In this document: piece by piece, positions 62,492 to 64,000 of the stretch
Layout of the letters: each line of letters starts with the position of its first letter
Numbering within the stretch: position 1 is the first letter of the stretch
Assembly: GCA_963824195.1 (NCBI GenBank)
Contig: CAWGOJ010000022.1
Coordinates: 55,800-119,799 of the forward strand
DNA from: Bog-473 sp963824195
Lineage (GTDB): Bacteria; Actinomycetota; Acidimicrobiia; Acidimicrobiales; RAAP-2
Direction: 5' to 3'
Length of the DNA: 64,000 bases
The notes under the pieces: generated by a model
Told to the model about the DNA's origin: nothing
Seen by the model: the letters and a program-made list of their open reading frames with translations, nothing else
Database searches by the model: none
Translations under genes and position numbers: made by a program

Positions 62492-62833
62492 GGCAGCTCC
62501 TGTATCAGCTTGAGCACCTCATCACGCCGGTAGCCCTGTGACCGTGCGAACGAGGAACTCCTTCATGCGGGCAACGACGGCGCTGCGTTCTGGCGTACCG
62601 GCGACAACGATGGCCCGGCCACGGCCAAGTTCCAAGAGTCCCTCGTCTCGGAGGACACGCAGCGCCCGCAGCACGGTATTGGTGTTCACCCCGAGGACAG
62701 CAGCGAGATCCTTGGCCTGGGGAATGCGATCACCGGGGCCAGCCTCGCCTTCGGCGATCGCCCGCCGGATCTCTGCGGCAACCTGATCGTGGAGAGGCAT
62801 CGGATCGGACCGGTCAACCTCAGACAGGAGCAA
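62488..62833 (-). CDS. YtrA-like GntR regulator, frameshift near 62,563
   Basis: The protein begins LLSEVDRSDPMPLHDQVAAE and has the GntR winged helix IPQAKDLAAVLGVNTNTVLR followed by ALRVLRDEGLLELGRGRA. YtrA-like members are about 110-120 residues with a short helical tail. The open frame stops after FLVRTVTGLPA, but another frame gives ARSQGYRRDEVLKLIQELP and ends at 62488, overlapping the next start as GTGA. That coupling suggests the second ending is authentic. The start is TTG 62833. Confidence 0.7.
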
Positions 62834-62860
62834 CGCTCGGAGTCACTGTCCCGAGGTTCC

Positions 62861-62889
62861 TTGACAGAACCCATAACGCCAATGATAGT
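62861..62889 (+). promoter_or_regulatory. Sigma-A-type promoter with leaderless start
   Basis: TTGACA (62861-62866) is separated by 17 bp from GATAGT (62884-62889). The ATG at 62896 lies 7 nt after the -10, at the expected transcription start. It serves the propeller gene and faces the divergent GntR gene, which may repress it. Confidence 0.6.
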
Positions 62890-62895
62890 AGCGTC

Positions 62896-64000
62896 ATGGC
62901 CGTTGTCCAGAGACCGCCGTCGACCAGTGGAACCCCTGGTCAGCTGGATCCGCACCGATGCGGACCTCTCTTCAGGGAGGCAAAGCAGCGCGAGCGGCGT
63001 CGGCGCCTGGCGTGGCTCGGCGCCGTCGTATCGTGGTTGGAGGGGCAGTGGCGGTCGTTGCGGCGACCAGGACAACGCCCAAGTCCCCAACCCACCACCC
63101 CGCTCGGGTCTCATCTCCCCGGGTCACCACGGTCCCCGTCGCCGGACCGATTGTTGTGCCAGAGCACCCGTATGGCATGGCCATCGCTCCCAACGGGACG
63201 CTCTACGTGATCGACAGCGCCAGAGACCAGCTCCTGCGACGCATCTCAGACGGTCAGTTCCAAGACGTAGCCGGCAACGGGCAACGGGGCTTCTCTGGCG
63301 ACGGCGGGCAGGCCATTGACGCAGCGATCAACGTCGGGAGTGATTCGGGCATCGCCGTAGCGGGAAATGGCACGGTGTACTTCGCCGATACCTCAAACGG
63401 TCGGGTGCGTGAGGTACTTCCTGACGGGGTCATCGAGACCGTGATCGGCGGTGGGTCCAAAGCCATTGCTCAAAGGACATTGCCCGCTCGCCAGGTCTCG
63501 TTGAGCAAGCAGTTCACCGTCACCGGCCTGGCGATCGGTCCTGGCGGTGATCTCTACGTTGCCGCCGGCCCTGTCTACCGTTTGGTGAGCAACGGGCAGC
63601 TCCAGTGGGTGGTCGGGAAAGATGCACGACCCCCCAAGGATTGGGCCGGCATATATGCCAATCCGGCCGTGCAGATCGACTTCGCAAACTCGAACCGGAT
63701 CGCATCGACGGGGCAGAGGGGACCTGCTCGATGCAGGTGGCGGCGGATGGGGTCTCTACGAGCGGACGGCATCGGGAAAGCTACGCTTCATCGAGAACTT
63801 CCGTGGCGATGGATCTTGGGGATCATTGGCTCCTGTGCCTGATGGATCGGGTAGCCCTCGTCTCTGGATGCGGGCTCTCTTTATTCCATCCGTCAGGGAC
63901 GCTCACAAGCCTCGATGTTCCCGGAGTCAATGCCGCTTTAGGCTCGACGAACGCAGGCCACCAAAACATCTTTATCGGGGGCGACGGCATCGCAGTTGCG
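62896..64000 (+). CDS. Membrane-anchored NHL-type beta-propeller protein, cut by window edge, several frameshifts
   Basis: From ATG 62896 the frame gives REAKQRERRRRLAWLGAV. A one-base shift near 63,031 gives VVGGAVAVVAATRTT, together an inner tail and a membrane helix. NHL-like blades follow: HPYGMAIAPNGTLYVIDSAR, GIAVAGNGTVYFADTSNGRV and GLAIGPGGDLYVAAGPVYRL. Near 63,706 and 63,843 coherent protein again changes frame (GDLLDAGGGGWGLYERTASG, then LTSLDVPGVNAALGSTNAGH). It mirrors the divergent repeat protein: tail, one helix, propeller outside. The C-terminus is beyond the window. Confidence 0.6.

Noticed and set aside
1..64000. tRNA, rRNA, riboswitches and transposase-type insertion sequences
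   Set aside because: None was recognised by eye; a covariance-model scan could not be run, so small RNAs may have been missed.
54887..64000. Known antiphage defence system on the element
   Set aside because: No nuclease, reverse transcriptase, TIR, Sir2 or restriction motifs were seen; DUF4238 and the cysteine-rich protein have no proven defence role.

Overview
The window looks like a chromosomal stretch of a high-GC actinobacterium. Evidence for this is GC-rich coding, an F420-type luciferase-like oxidoreductase, a mycofactocin-type short-chain dehydrogenase, many FadE/CaiB-BaiF/crotonase genes, leaderless-looking promoters and SCO6880-type conjugation genes. An Acidimicrobiia or mycobacteria-like catabolic genome would fit, but no rRNA or other phylogenetic marker is present, so this is inference.

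Region 1 (1-47,925) is a large acyl-CoA catabolic island. It holds crotonases, single and fused acyl-CoA dehydrogenases, a MaoC-like hydratase, three CaiB/BaiF CoA-transferases, an acyl-CoA ligase, a thioesterase, an SCP-x-type thiolase with its DUF35 partner, two P450s, two aldehyde dehydrogenases, amidohydrolases, an amidase, and TetR and tandem-GntR regulators. The FadE34-like fusion, the thiolase/DUF35 pair and the alpha/beta dehydrogenase pair resemble steroid or terpenoid side-chain degradation. Six promoters of these genes share the motif A-G-A-G-T-R-T-A-C-Y, which suggests one regulon or a characteristic -10 element. Three short gene remnants show that the right part of the island has been losing genes.

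Region 2 (47,967-54,863) is a broken conjugative module. A VirD4/TraG-like coupling ATPase, a VirB4-like ATPase and the C-terminal remnant of an SCO6880-family protein surround a DUF1275 membrane protein, a Nudix hydrolase, a Cys-type sulfatase and a methyltransferase.

Region 3 (54,887-64,000) has visibly lower GC and is the left end of an integrated element. A large serine integrase sits next to the truncated SCO6880 gene, followed by a primase-polymerase replication protein with a structured leader, small hypothetical genes, an Xre regulator, a duplicated 180-bp segment, a DUF4238 protein, and a YtrA-like GntR regulator between two divergent membrane-anchored repeat/beta-propeller proteins. 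The other end of the element is not in the window. Most genes in the last 3 kb carry single-base frameshifts, which may be consensus errors rather than true decay.

I saw no rRNA, tRNA, CRISPR array or transposase.
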